Assembly (NCBI GenBank): GCA_900316245.1
Contig: ONCE01000012.1
Location: 1-64,000, forward strand
Source of the DNA: an uncultured Bacteroidales bacterium
GTDB taxonomy: Bacteria; Bacteroidota; Bacteroidia; Bacteroidales; UBA932
Direction: 5' to 3'
DNA length: 64,000 bases
Under the pieces are notes generated by a model. That model had not been told where the DNA came from and made no database searches. It was given only the letters and a program-made list of their open reading frames with translations. The translations under genes were made by a program, and so were the position numbers. This document shows, piece by piece, positions 8,266 through 17,500 of this stretch. How positions within the stretch are numbered: the stretch's first letter is position 1; each line of letters begins with the position of its first letter.

Positions 8266-9675
8266 TTATTTATCAGCATTCTCAACAATTGCCTTGATAT
8301 AATCGTGATTGAACCAGTAGCAGTATTTCTTGGCTGCTCCGCCATGGGGATTTGCAGTAACATCTGTGGCATTCTTGGCTTTGGGGCGCACATGAAACTT
8401 CCTATGGTCGCTTTCCCTATAGAAGTATTCTGGTGCTATGTGATTGTCCTTAACGGCATTTTTAATGTTCATCCAATACTCCGCAGCTTCTTCCAAATCA
8501 TTAACTGGCATTGTCCAGAAGAAGGCTTTTTGTAAACGGACCTGGCCATCATCTCCTTTTTGGAACACAATGAACAGGAAGCGGCCTGTGAAAATCTCGT
8601 ATAGCCGCGACTCGTACCAATCATTTTCCTGTAGAATATCGAAGTAGTTTATATTCTCAAAAGACATCGCTTCTGCAGGACGGCCGTTCTTTTCAAGGCG
8701 GATAGTCTTGATGACTATGCCTGACTTGACAAACTCATCGGATTTCGTCACGTTAACTCCACGAGTCTCACGTTCAGTAAGGATTTCGTTTGCAATAAGA
8801 AAATACTTGCTCTTAGCTCCTGTGATGGGGGCGCGCAGCTCTTTTACCAGTTCGTCATATGTTTTACCATAGAAAGGCTTGAAACGATCCAGAAGAATCT
8901 CTTCGAAGCTTTTTTTACGTAGCTCCTTTTCCTCAATCAATTGGGGACCATAACCTTGAACCAAGGCTGAAAAGTTGTAGGTCCCTTGACCCCCGGTCCT
9001 TTCGGCAAAAGCTAAGATAGTCCGCATATACTGCGGCTTGAGCGAGAAGGCCCTCTTGGGAGCTGGAGTCTTGGCTCGCGTCCCGTCAGGGAGTTTGTAA
9101 TAGACATCTGTGTCTCCTTTTTGGCCTTTTCTACAGGCGCCAAGATAGGTAGTGTCTCCTTCTGAAAGTTCGTGGGCCTTCCCAGCGCGAATCTTGTCAA
9201 TTATCTTCTCGTAGTCCTGCTTCATGATAAGCAGGTCTTTTTCAGGAATCTGCCAAAGTACAGAGTAAATGAACAACAACTGCTGAATAGGAACATCTGC
9301 CTCATGAAGGTAGAAGAGAATCAGCATATAGGCGCATTTAAGATAGACGTGAGACTGCTCAAAGGGCTTATTCTGATCAGCGTCATAATCTATCATCGTA
9401 CAAACAAGGCGTTCTTTGATTGCCAGCGCCTTATTCTTCAGCTCTTTGAGGGGTGTGACTTTTAGCTCCACCCCAGCTTCCGTGAAGTCTGCGTCTGGAT
9501 TAGAATTGACATTGTACCCAAAGAAATATTCCTCGACCAACTGTCCAAGGCGACCTTTTCCTTTGCGAGCTGAAATAATATCCGGCGCAATGGCCTGCTC
9601 CAGGGTCTTGCCAAGAAGCCGCTTGCTATATTCCAAAATGGACCACTTATTGGCCCTGTTATAGTCGAAATCCAT
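8266..9675 (-). CDS. Sau3AI/MutH-family type II restriction endonuclease
   Basis: 469 residues, close to Sau3AI (489). The N-terminal half carries the MutH/Sau3AI catalytic layout: an Asp in NPDADFTEAG followed by the E-x-K motif in GVELKVTPL (about residues 57-72) and the downstream Lys region. The C-terminal half would be the second MutH-like, allosteric DNA-binding domain of the family. Known members cut GATC, stopped by C5 methylation, which fits the adjacent methyltransferase; specificity is inferred. Transcription starts from a TAACTTTG box at 9705-9698, back to back with the vsr promoter. The convergent layout with the methyltransferase leaves only a weak 7-bp hairpin between the stops. 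The composition is AT-rich. Confidence 0.88.
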   Translation of the reverse strand: MDFDYNRANKWSILEYSKRLLGKTLEQAIAPDIISARKGKGRLGQLVEEYFFGYNVNSNPDADFTEAGVELKVTPLKELKNKALAIKERLVCTMIDYDADQNKPFEQSHVYLKCAYMLILFYLHEADVPIQQLLFIYSVLWQIPEKDLLIMKQDYEKIIDKIRAGKAHELSEGDTTYLGACRKGQKGDTDVYYKLPDGTRAKTPAPKRAFSLKPQYMRTILAFAERTGGQGTYNFSALVQGYGPQLIEEKELRKKSFEEILLDRFKPFYGKTYDELVKELRAPITGAKSKYFLIANEILTERETRGVNVTKSDEFVKSGIVIKTIRLEKNGRPAEAMSFENINYFDILQENDWYESRLYEIFTGRFLFIVFQKGDDGQVRLQKAFFWTMPVNDLEEAAEYWMNIKNAVKDNHIAPEYFYRESDHRKFHVRPKAKNATDVTANPHGGAAKKYCYWFNHDYIKAIVENADK

Positions 9676-9697
9676 GTTTTTCTTGGGTTATCATTGC

Positions 9698-9735
9698 CAA
9701 AGTTAATCATTTTCAATTGAATCTGCGTAAATTTG
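9698..9735. promoter_or_regulatory. Divergent promoters of the restriction endonuclease and vsr
   Basis: The minus strand has TAACTTTG (plus-strand CAAAGTTA at 9698-9705), 22 bases before the endonuclease ATG. The plus strand has TAAATTTG at 9728-9735, 19 bases before the vsr ATG. Both fit TAnnTTTG; neither has a clear TTTG at -33. Start sites this close suggest that transcription of the two genes could interfere. Confidence 0.5.
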
Positions 9736-9754
9736 TATTTCAATATATGTCCCA

Positions 9755-10276
9755 ATGACTCCAGCGCAGCGCTTTATATGCATGTCTCATAACCGGGCCA
9801 ATAATACTGGCCCGGAACTATTACTCCGTCGCGCTCTGTGGCGTCTCGGCTTTCGTTACTGCGTAAACGACAAGCATCTTCCCGGCTCCCCGGACATCGT
9901 TCTCCCCAAGTACCGCACCGTTATCTTCATTCACGGATGCTTCTGGCATGGCCATCAGGGGTGTAAGTACTACACTGTTCCCAAGACCAATACTGAATTC
10001 TGGACAGCCAAAGTGGCGAGGAATCAGCAGCGCGACCAGGAAGTCTGGCGCCAGCTGGAGGCCAAGGGCTGGTATGTCATCGTCGTATGGGAATGCGAAC
10101 TGAAAAAGGGCCGGTTTGAAGATACCGTGAACAGCGTAGCTGCCGAAATCATCCGAAACGGCAATTCTTACCACTACATCCAAGCAGCCAGAAAGAAGGC
10201 CCGCGCCCTCTATCAGGAAGAGCGCAGGCAGGCCAAAGAACGTGAGGCTGCACTGAAGGCGGAGCTTCATCAATAA
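9755..10276 (+). CDS. vsr: Very short patch repair endonuclease (Vsr)
   Basis: Vsr nicks next to T:G mismatches that arise when 5-methylcytosine deaminates, starting repair to C:G. The protein shows the family pattern: NRANNTGPELLLRRALW near the N-terminus, catalytic Asp in PGSPDIVLP (residue ~47), and the zinc/active-site stretch FIHGCFWHGHQGC (58-70) followed by FWTAKVARNQQRD. At 173 residues it is a little longer than E. coli Vsr because of a basic, helical tail (ARKKARALYQEERRQAKERE). It stands beside a C5 methyltransferase, which creates the need for it. Its GC content rises towards the 3' end, marking the right edge of the AT-rich island. Confidence 0.93.
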   Translation: MTPAQRFICMSHNRANNTGPELLLRRALWRLGFRYCVNDKHLPGSPDIVLPKYRTVIFIHGCFWHGHQGCKYYTVPKTNTEFWTAKVARNQQRDQEVWRQLEAKGWYVIVVWECELKKGRFEDTVNSVAAEIIRNGNSYHYIQAARKKARALYQEERRQAKEREAALKAELHQ

Positions 10277-10334
10277 CCTTCCTCACCCTCCCAATCCCTC
10301 CATCGGCCCTAACTATGACGGAACGAGCCGTCGC

Positions 10335-10413
10335 GTGTGTGAAAAGCGGGCAAAACGCACACCGGAAGGGGGGAAAGGGTGTCGCGTGTGCGAAAACAGG
10401 CCTAAACGCACAC
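10335..10413. repeat. Pair of hairpins 51 bp apart with identical right arms
   Basis: Unit 1: GTGTGTG (10335-10341), 14-base loop, CGCACAC (10356-10362). Unit 2: GTGTGCG (10386-10392), loop AAAACAGGCCTAAA, CGCACAC (10407-10413). The units lie exactly 51 bases apart and each is followed by CGGAAG. The same layout with other stem sequences recurs at 38961-39041 and 39148-39232. The rest of the 257-base gap between vsr and the next gene shows nothing else I can name. Confidence 0.7.
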
Positions 10414-10533
10414 CGGAAGCAGCAGGGGAGACCCCCGGTCGGGGCCGGGGGTGACGATGTTCTCGCGGGCACCTTTGTAATTGGGTGGATGCAGCCCGGA
10501 CAATGTCCGAGACCAGCTGTATGTCGATATAAG

Positions 10534-11202
10534 TTATAGCTGTTGTACTGAGTCGTTCTGTCTGCGGATAGCCTCCAGGTAGAAGGCTTTCCGCTGCTCC
10601 TGGAAGATGCGGTAGCGGATCATCCGGGACCCTTCGTCGAGCCCGTCATCGAGGTTGCAGACGAAGAGGTCGTTCACGTCGGCGATATAAAGCCTGTCGT
10701 ACCGCAGGTCCTGATACTTCTGGAGAAAGAGGGTATAGTCCATCGCCTTCCGAGCCTCCGTCTCGCCGAGGTTCTCCCTGCTGAAAACGAACAGGCCCAT
10801 CTTGTCGAAATGCCCGTAGAAGCCGTTGCCGACCTTTGAGACCTTGCTCTCGAGGATACGCTTCATCGGGAGTGCCATCGACCAGTAGGAGAGCTCCTTT
10901 ACGCCGATATACTTTCCTTTCTCCAGGCCGAAGGCATAGCCGTTTTCGAGGATGATATCAAGGTCATCATCATTCTTCGGCCCCGGGGTAATGCCCGAGA
11001 TATCTTTCAGGAGCGCTTCCTGCGCCACCTTGTTTTCCTCCATGGCCCGAGTGACCTCGATGCCGACGGACGCACCGTCCGGGGACTGGAGGTCCGGCCG
11101 GTCCCTGTTCACGAGGGAGGTCATCTCGCCGCCTAGGAAGGTCGCGAGGGTAATCTGGGCGTACTGCTCGAAGAAACAGGTTCCAAAAGGACGGTTATCC
11201 AT
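10534..11202 (-). CDS. Unknown protein, possible PD-(D/E)xK-like N-terminal motif
   Basis: A 222-residue soluble protein with no signal peptide that I do not recognise. Near the N-terminus, RPDLQS followed by a GIEVTR strand (residues ~35-53) resembles the Asp...Glu-x-Thr core of some PD-(D/E)xK nuclease-like proteins, but the usual Lys is not in place. The middle and C-terminal parts are mixed alpha/beta with a basic end. It is the third gene of a minus-strand operon, 5 bases after the C_GCAxxG_C_C gene. Function unknown. Confidence 0.6.
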   Translation of the reverse strand: MDNRPFGTCFFEQYAQITLATFLGGEMTSLVNRDRPDLQSPDGASVGIEVTRAMEENKVAQEALLKDISGITPGPKNDDDLDIILENGYAFGLEKGKYIGVKELSYWSMALPMKRILESKVSKVGNGFYGHFDKMGLFVFSRENLGETEARKAMDYTLFLQKYQDLRYDRLYIADVNDLFVCNLDDGLDEGSRMIRYRIFQEQRKAFYLEAIRRQNDSVQQL

Positions 11203-11207
11203 TGTCG

Positions 11208-11603
11208 TTACTCGCTGAGGAACTCTTCCAGGAACTCCGATGCGTCGGCAACGCAGTCCGGGCAGTCACGAAGGACCTTCCCGGTCCCGATACCCTTAAG
11301 GAGCCCGCAACGGGTTGCTCCGTTCCGCTCCTGGAACCTCTCCATGAGGACCTTCATCCGGGCGCGGGAGAGATTGCGGTCCTTCGTGTGGAGGCCGAGG
11401 ATCATCCCGGCGCCCACGAGGGCTCCGCAGGTCCCTTCCATGTTACCCATTCCGGTCCCGTAGGCCCCGGCGATATCGAGGGCCGTCTGCTCCGGGAGTT
11501 CCACAAGGTCGCAGTAGGTGCAGACCACAGCCTGCGCGCAGTTATGGGAGTTGCAGCGCTTTTTTTCGGCTGCGAGGTGTTTACGTGATTCCATAGGTGT
11601 CAT
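11208..11603 (-). CDS. C_GCAxxG_C_C family protein
   Basis: A small cysteine-rich protein of 131 residues that fits the C_GCAxxG_C_C family: NCAQAVVCTYCD near the N-terminus, then MGNMEGTCGALVGAGMILG, and a C-terminal CGLLKG with CPDCVADA. These cysteines probably bind a metal or an iron-sulfur cluster; the family is often called a putative redox protein, but its reaction is unknown. I choose ATG 11603 because it overlaps the TGA of the beta-flower gene in an ATGA, indicating translational coupling; the longer frame from 11633 would overlap that gene by 34 bases. No signal peptide is seen. Confidence 0.8.
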   Translation of the reverse strand: MTPMESRKHLAAEKKRCNSHNCAQAVVCTYCDLVELPEQTALDIAGAYGTGMGNMEGTCGALVGAGMILGLHTKDRNLSRARMKVLMERFQERNGATRCGLLKGIGTGKVLRDCPDCVADASEFLEEFLSE

Positions 11604-12016
11604 TTGCTGAAAAAGAAAAAGAATGCGGCCCACTTCATTGGAATCCCGCTGGCGTGTCCGATGGTCCTGTAGCTGGAATCCTGGACGGTCCCGTCGCTCT
11701 TGACATGACCGATGGTCCTGTAGTTGGAATCCTGAACGGTTCCGTCGTCCTTGATGTGACCAACCGTCCGGTAACTGTCGTCCTGGACCGTGCCGTCGCT
11801 CTTGAGGTGACCAATCGTGCGGTATGAAGCGTCCTGAACGGTCCCGTCACTCTTGATATGCCCGAGGGTTCGGTAATTACTGTCCTGGATAGTCCCGTCG
11901 GACTTGATGTGGGCGACGGTCTGGTAACTGCCGTTCGTGATCCTCTGTGCGAGGAGGGTTTCCGGAAGAAGGCAGCCAAGGAGAAGTCCCAGGATGATAA
12001 GAAGTGTCCGTCTCAT
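11600..12016 (-). CDS. Secreted repeat protein, 5-fold beta-flower type
   Basis: A 138-residue exported protein. A signal peptide (MRRTLLIILGLLLGCLLPET, cleavage probably after LLAQ) is followed by about five and a half 17-residue repeats of the form NYRTIGHIKSDGTVQDS and a hydrophobic end (AAFFFFFSK). This is the pattern of the Bacteroidota family called 5-fold beta-flower protein in databases; its function is not established. The DNA shows the matching 51-bp tandem periodicity at about 11640-11940. First gene of the small operon, coupled by ATGA to the cysteine-rich protein. Confidence 0.75.
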   Translation of the reverse strand: MRRTLLIILGLLLGCLLPETLLAQRITNGSYQTVAHIKSDGTIQDSNYRTLGHIKSDGTVQDASYRTIGHLKSDGTVQDDSYRTVGHIKDDGTVQDSNYRTIGHVKSDGTVQDSSYRTIGHASGIPMKWAAFFFFFSK

Positions 12017-12174
12017 AATGAATTATTGGTATTCCCTGCTAAGTTACGGAAAAAGTTGCTAATTGCGAATAGGTGCCTTGTACCAAGTCCGCTAAGCTAT
12101 TGTGCGGCGAACTACTTCCCCAACCCGGATGAGAGGCGGCGCGTGCTTCTCCGGACACAATCAGAAAGGAAACC

Positions 12175-13527
12175 TTATTCGTTGAAGCTGATCACCTGTC
12201 CCGCTCCCTCATACAAGGTGGCCGGGCCATCCAGCTCGACAGCCAGCACCGTCATGTGGGGATCCAGGACATCGGCAGGCACCTCGATGTAATAGACGCC
12301 CGGTGTCGCACTCCAATCAATATCGTTGTACTGTTTCCACTCCAGCTCCTTCTCTTCCCCGACTACGCGAACTCGCTGGATTTTGGACTTCAGGCCCTTT
12401 ATCTCCAACGATTCGTTGGGCGCATAAGGGAAGTACAGGTACAGCACGTCTCCTCGCTGGTTCAGCGTGGTGTAAGCCTGCACGTGGCCGGCGGGGATTC
12501 CTGCGCGTGTGGGGTAGACGGCCTCGGAATGACTGTCAATCCATCGGCCCAGCTCCCGTAGGACGGCCACCTCCTCTTCCGGGATGGTGCCGTCGGCTCT
12601 GGGGCCGATATCCAGCAGCAGGTTACCCCCCATGGACATACAGTCTACCAGCATACGAAGGATCGTGTCAAAGGACTTGAAGTCCGTGTCACCCTTGCGG
12701 AATCCCCAGGAATCGTTGATGGTCATGCAGGTCTCCCACCAGGGAGAGACCGGGCGGGAGACCGGAACGCCCAGCTCCGGGGTATCGTAATCGCCGCTGC
12801 CGGCAATGCGCGAGTTCACGATTACGGCGGGGTTGGCTTCGCGCAGACGCCGCACGATCCCCGGCGCATCCCACTCATCAGAGGAGAACTCCCAGTCGCC
12901 ATCGAACCAGAACAGGTCCGGATTATAGGCCTCCTGCAGCTCTTTCAGCTGAGCCGAGTTGAACTCCAGGAAGTGCTTCCAGCGCTCCGGTTCCCTGTGT
13001 ATGTCGTATCGGGCGGGTCCGGAGCGGAAGACGTTGGGATAGTCCTCCCGGGGCCAGTCAATGAGGGAGAAATACAGGCCCAACCTGAGTCCCCCCTGAC
13101 GGCGAACCTCCTCCACGAAAGGCGTGAGGACATCGCGCCCGGCGGCAGACGACCTCACGGCGCTCACATCGCCCGCTTCCGTATCCCAGAGGGCAAAGCC
13201 ATCGTGGTGCTTGGAGGTGATTACCGTATAGCGGGCACCGCTCTCGCGGATAAGCTGCACCCATGCCGCGGGATCATATGAAGCCGCCGTGAAATCAGCC
13301 TCCTGGGCAAAATAGTCCTCCATGCTCACGGTGCCGTTATGGAAGGCCCAGCTTTCACTCCAGTCGCCGCGCGAATAGATGCCCCAGTGAATGAAGATGC
13401 CGAGCTTGGCCTGGGAGAACCACTCCATACGGGCCGTTTTCTCTTCCGGGGTCTCCTGTGGGGGCGGAGGGGTCTTGCAGCCGGCAAGGAAGGAAATGAC
13501 GAGGGTCAACAGAAGGTAGCGTTTCAT
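12175..13527 (-). CDS. Lipoprotein alpha-L-fucosidase (GH29)
   Basis: A glycoside hydrolase family 29 enzyme that removes alpha-L-fucose from glycans by a retaining mechanism, probably anchored in the outer or inner membrane by lipid. The lipobox is in MKRYLLLTLVISFLAGCKTP. GH29 landmarks follow: FSQAKLGIFIHWGIYS, SKHHDGFALWD, and the nucleophile region DLFWFDGDWEF, plus WETCMTINDSWGF and MGGNLLLDIGPRADG. I start it at 13527 because the lipoprotein signal begins there and a TATCTTTG box ends 30 bases upstream; the frame's earlier Met at 13641 would put 38 unrelated residues before the signal. 450 residues. It stands alone, divergent from a fimbrillin-like gene; no SusC/D pair is near, so it is not part of a full polysaccharide utilisation locus here. 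Confidence 0.92.
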   Translation of the reverse strand: MKRYLLLTLVISFLAGCKTPPPPQETPEEKTARMEWFSQAKLGIFIHWGIYSRGDWSESWAFHNGTVSMEDYFAQEADFTAASYDPAAWVQLIRESGARYTVITSKHHDGFALWDTEAGDVSAVRSSAAGRDVLTPFVEEVRRQGGLRLGLYFSLIDWPREDYPNVFRSGPARYDIHREPERWKHFLEFNSAQLKELQEAYNPDLFWFDGDWEFSSDEWDAPGIVRRLREANPAVIVNSRIAGSGDYDTPELGVPVSRPVSPWWETCMTINDSWGFRKGDTDFKSFDTILRMLVDCMSMGGNLLLDIGPRADGTIPEEEVAVLRELGRWIDSHSEAVYPTRAGIPAGHVQAYTTLNQRGDVLYLYFPYAPNESLEIKGLKSKIQRVRVVGEEKELEWKQYNDIDWSATPGVYYIEVPADVLDPHMTVLAVELDGPATLYEGAGQVISFNE

Positions 13528-13556
13528 AATTACTGGGGTTCTATCGGTTATAAATA

Positions 13557-13564
13557 CAAAGATA
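13557..13564 (-). promoter_or_regulatory. -7 box of the fucosidase gene
   Basis: The minus strand reads TATCTTTG, 29 bases before the chosen ATG. I see no TTTG at -33. It supports the short start of the fucosidase. Confidence 0.6.
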
Positions 13565-13670
13565 CATTGTATTTTATGGATTTGGAAGAACAGGCTCCGT
13601 ACACATTGTCGCCGAACGGTGGCCATTACCTTTACCAGCAAGCCTGGGCAACCTGCGGCAGCACTAGCAA

Positions 13671-13702
13671 TTTGGAAAAATGTAATTTAAAGACTAAATT
13701 TG
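13671..13702 (+). promoter_or_regulatory. Promoter of the fimbrillin-like operon
   Basis: TTTG at 13671-13674, exactly 20 bases, then TAAATTTG at 13695-13702: a full match to the Bacteroidota promoter. The ATG follows at 13729. Confidence 0.75.
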
Positions 13703-13728
13703 CTTTAATATAGCCACATAATTAGACT

Positions 13729-14583
13729 ATGAAAAAGAACCATCTTATATTGATATTTGCCGCAGCATTGGCGGCCTGCACCGTTCTCTCTTGCAACCGA
13801 AACGAGGAAGAACAGATGCCGGAGGAGCCCCAGCAGGGGCAGGAAACGCCCTCTGTCTATACCCTTACGGTGGAAGCCGTGAGGGGAGAGTCTACCAAGG
13901 CCTTGACCGAGGATGCGGTGAACCATATCATCAAATCTTCCTGGGCCGACGGGGATAACGTAGACGTGTACGATGTCAACGGAACCAAACTGGGAACCCT
14001 GACACCGGCGGTGAGCAGCACCACCTCCACCACCTTGTCCGGCAATCTGGATACCGCCCCGGCGGTAGAGGATGTCCTGACGCTAAAATACCGCTCGGGA
14101 AACTATGCCAGTCAGGATGGAACGCTGGACTATATTGCCACCCACTGCGACTATGCTACGGCCGAGGTTACCGTGACAAATGTGGAAGGATATTCCATCA
14201 CCACCACTCCGGCCCAATTCGTGAACCAGCAGGCCATCGTTAAGTTTACGCTCAGACAATCCGGCGATGCAAGTTTGTCCGTGATGGAGTTGAAAGTCAA
14301 CGTTGGAGCAACTACCTATACCGTTGCTGCCGGTCCGCCCACAAAGACCAGTACGTTTTACGTGGCGGTTGAGGGATTCTCCGAGCAGACCGTCACCTTG
14401 TCGGCCAATGACGGGAGCGCTTACTATGACAGGAAGGCGGATAATGTAACGTTCGAGAACGGCAAGTTCTACCGTGTGACAGCCGTGATGACCCCGCGTG
14501 TCCTGAAAAGCATCTCCATCAGCGGATTGGATCCCGCCCCCTCCTATTACTATGGCGGAGCCCTTCAGATTGAGGCACGTTAA
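13729..14583 (+). CDS. Fimbrillin-like lipoprotein
   Basis: A 284-residue lipoprotein (signal MKKNHLILIFAAALAACTVLSC, lipobox VLSC). After an acidic, Glu/Gln/Pro-rich spacer comes the pattern seen in fimbrillin family proteins: a beta strand (YTLTVEAVRG), STKAL, then SSWADGDNVDVYD and many short beta strands. Such proteins form or decorate surface pili, or act as single surface lipoproteins. It ends in a short hydrophobic and aromatic piece (SYYYGGALQIEAR). It is followed 11 bases later by the large repeat protein, so the two probably form one surface operon. The exact subfamily is not determined. Confidence 0.7.
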   Translation: MKKNHLILIFAAALAACTVLSCNRNEEEQMPEEPQQGQETPSVYTLTVEAVRGESTKALTEDAVNHIIKSSWADGDNVDVYDVNGTKLGTLTPAVSSTTSTTLSGNLDTAPAVEDVLTLKYRSGNYASQDGTLDYIATHCDYATAEVTVTNVEGYSITTTPAQFVNQQAIVKFTLRQSGDASLSVMELKVNVGATTYTVAAGPPTKTSTFYVAVEGFSEQTVTLSANDGSAYYDRKADNVTFENGKFYRVTAVMTPRVLKSISISGLDPAPSYYYGGALQIEAR

Positions 14584-14594
14584 TTTGTTGAACT

Positions 14595-17500
14595 ATGAAA
14601 GAACGGAAGATGAAAAAGATACAATCCATACTTGCTGCATTGCTCTTTTTGGTAGGAACACAGTTGGGACAGGCCTATACCATCAATGACCGCGGTATCA
14701 AAGGCAGCGGCACGCTTGAAGACCCTTATCTTATCAATTCGGCTGAGGACTGGAAAATTATGTCCATTTTTCAGTCCGGCAATGTAGCTGGAGCCAGCGA
14801 TATAAACCTTACGGGCAAATATGTCAAGCTTACGGCCGATATCAGCGTTGGGGAATATATGTTGGGTGCAGATAACCCGTTCCGGGGCATTTTTGACGGA
14901 AACGGCCACACGGTCACGTACCGGTTCAAAATCCCTACAGACCATGTGCCGGTTTTATATGATTATAGGGCCCCCTTCCGTTTTCTGGGGGATGGCGCCG
15001 TCATCAAGAATCTGCACGTCACGGGCCTTATAGAGTCCTATCAAAAATACAACGCCGGCTTGGTGAGTGAGGTGAAAGAGGATGCCACGGTGACCATCAG
15101 CAACTGTTGGGTGAGTATGACACTTGACGAATATGGCCCCAGGGACGCTGACGCCACCAACGGCGGAATTGTCGCCCACACGTGCAAGGGGTCCGTTACA
15201 ACCATTACGGACTGCCTCTTTGATGGCATATTTAAGACGGGCGGTGGTAATTACAGTGACTATTGCGGCGGCCTGGTGGGTTATAAAAACGGGAAACTGG
15301 TCCTGATCAATTGCCTTTTCAGGCCTTCCAGCATAAACATCGCAACCACCAGCCATTGCAAGACATTGGCCCGCTACAACGACACCAAGAACCTGGTTTT
15401 CGAAAACTGCTACTATACCCAGACCTTTGGCGAGGCCCAAGGTAGGGATGCCAGCGGCATGGACGAAAACGAGTTGTTGGGAAGACTGGGCAGCAACTGG
15501 CGGCTTTCCGCCGGGGGCAAGGTGGTCCCGGCCACAATTGTAGTGAACCCGTTCTATGGAAGCGGTGACTCGGAGTCGGATCCCTATCTCATCTCGTCGC
15601 CTGGCAACTGGAACTATCTGTCCGAAAAGGTGAGAACGGGAAATACTTACAGCGGTAAATTCTTCAAACTGGTCACGGACATTGAGGTCAATACCATGGT
15701 GGGCGTGAGCAACAGCAAGTACTTTGGCGGAACCTTTGACGGTGGCGGAAACACGCTTGTCTTCAACTATACTTCCGTGCAGGAGTATTGCGCTCCGTTC
15801 CGGTACATCCACGGCGCCACCATCAAGAACCTGCAAACTGCCGGCACCATCAATGCCTCGGCCAAGTATGCCGCAGGTATTGCCGGCTATGCCCAGAATA
15901 TTAACCATATAACTTCCTGCCGGAGCAGTGTTGTCATCATGAGCAGCATCGATGGTGACGGAAGCCACGGCGGCCTGGTGGGTGAAGTGGTGAAGGGATA
16001 CACGGACGTTTATTTTGAAGATTGCCTTTTCGACGGCGTCTTCTCAGGTTCGAAGACCGAGAAGTGGGGCGGCTTCGTGGGCTGGAACGAGGATGGGCCG
16101 GACAGCCATTTCTATCATTGCCTGTTCAATCCTTCCTCCGTGGGTGTTGACACGGACGGCTGCTATACTTATGCCCGTAGGAGTGAATCCCATGATATTC
16201 ACTTCTACGAGGACAAAAAGAGTTACTATACGTACCTGCTGAATAATGCGCAGGGCTGGGATGGCAGGGGAAAGTCTGCTGAAGAGCTGGTTTCCCTCCT
16301 CGGCGCCAACTGGGAGGTGTCACTCGGCAGCGCGGTGCCCAAGTTTACCAAATCAGAAGACATCAAGAATTTCCCGGGCCATGGTACGCCGGAAGACCCG
16401 TATCTCATCGCAGAACCGGCCCATTGGTTTAAGCTTGTATCAGGGTTAGATGGCGGAGACAGTTATAACGAGCGTTACTTCAAACTGGTGGCGGATTTGA
16501 CCATCAGCAAAATGGCGGGTCTTGACACGAAGCCCTTCTCCGGTACATTTGACGGGAACGGGCATGTCCTTACCTTGGACCTTGATGGAACCAAATATCC
16601 GTTAATCAATTATCTCGCTCTCTTTGGCTGTCTGGACGGTGCTACCATCAAGAACCTTCACTTGGCAGGAAACGTCACGTCTGATCAGTATCCCGCTGCC
16701 GTGGCAGCCTATGTCAGCAGCAATGGTACTCACAGGTCCAGTACCATTGTAAACTGCGAAAACTCGGCCGCCATCCATTCCACCTCTTCCGGTAATGTTT
16801 ACGCCGGGTCCTATGTGGGGCGTGTTGTAGCTAAAACCTATTTAGGGAGCAATGCTGATCTCATCATAGACGCTTGTTCTTTCCTGGGAAGCATTGATCT
16901 GAGTGCCGGAAAAAGCGGAGGCGGTTTTGTTGGAGATGTTGAATTAGGTGGCTCCGTCAGTGTGAAATACTGCCTGTTTACCCCGTCCTCCCTTAACATC
17001 AAGGAAATCGATGACAGCGATGGAAAGTTTTATATGTTTGGACCAAGGCTGAGTCCCAGCAGCAGTTGCTATAATTCGCTGGCGCGCGATTATCGGTCTC
17101 CCACCGGTAATAAGCCGTTGGAGACTTCTCTGCAGGGTAAGCTTATTCGTACGGTCAGCGGTGGAGATTATATTACCGTGGCCATTGATGGAACGCCAAC
17201 GGAGCACAATGTCAGCGGAATTACCACCTATAAGAACGGAAATGATGATCGTTCAGGCTTCGTTTATGGTAATGAGATCTGTGGTGGAGACGACTTCTAT
17301 TTGTATCTTCTCCTGAGCTATGGGGGCGATACGGGAACCTTCTATGCGTACGTCGCCAACCACGGCACCCTTTCTGGTACTGAAAAGACCTGTACCAATG
17401 ATCACTATCAACATCGTATGGATGATGCTAATACAGTGATTAGCGCCACCGGTGTTGTGGTCCTGCGGGATGATGTGGACAACAGTGCTGTCATAACGCA

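Noticed and set aside
523-10276. Prophage or integrative element
   Set aside because: No integrase, structural phage genes, conjugation genes or tRNA-linked attachment repeats are visible; composition alone supports transfer.
11640-11940. 51-bp tandem periodicity that recalls the paired hairpins
   Set aside because: It is the 17-codon repeat of the beta-flower protein and shows no stem-loop pattern.
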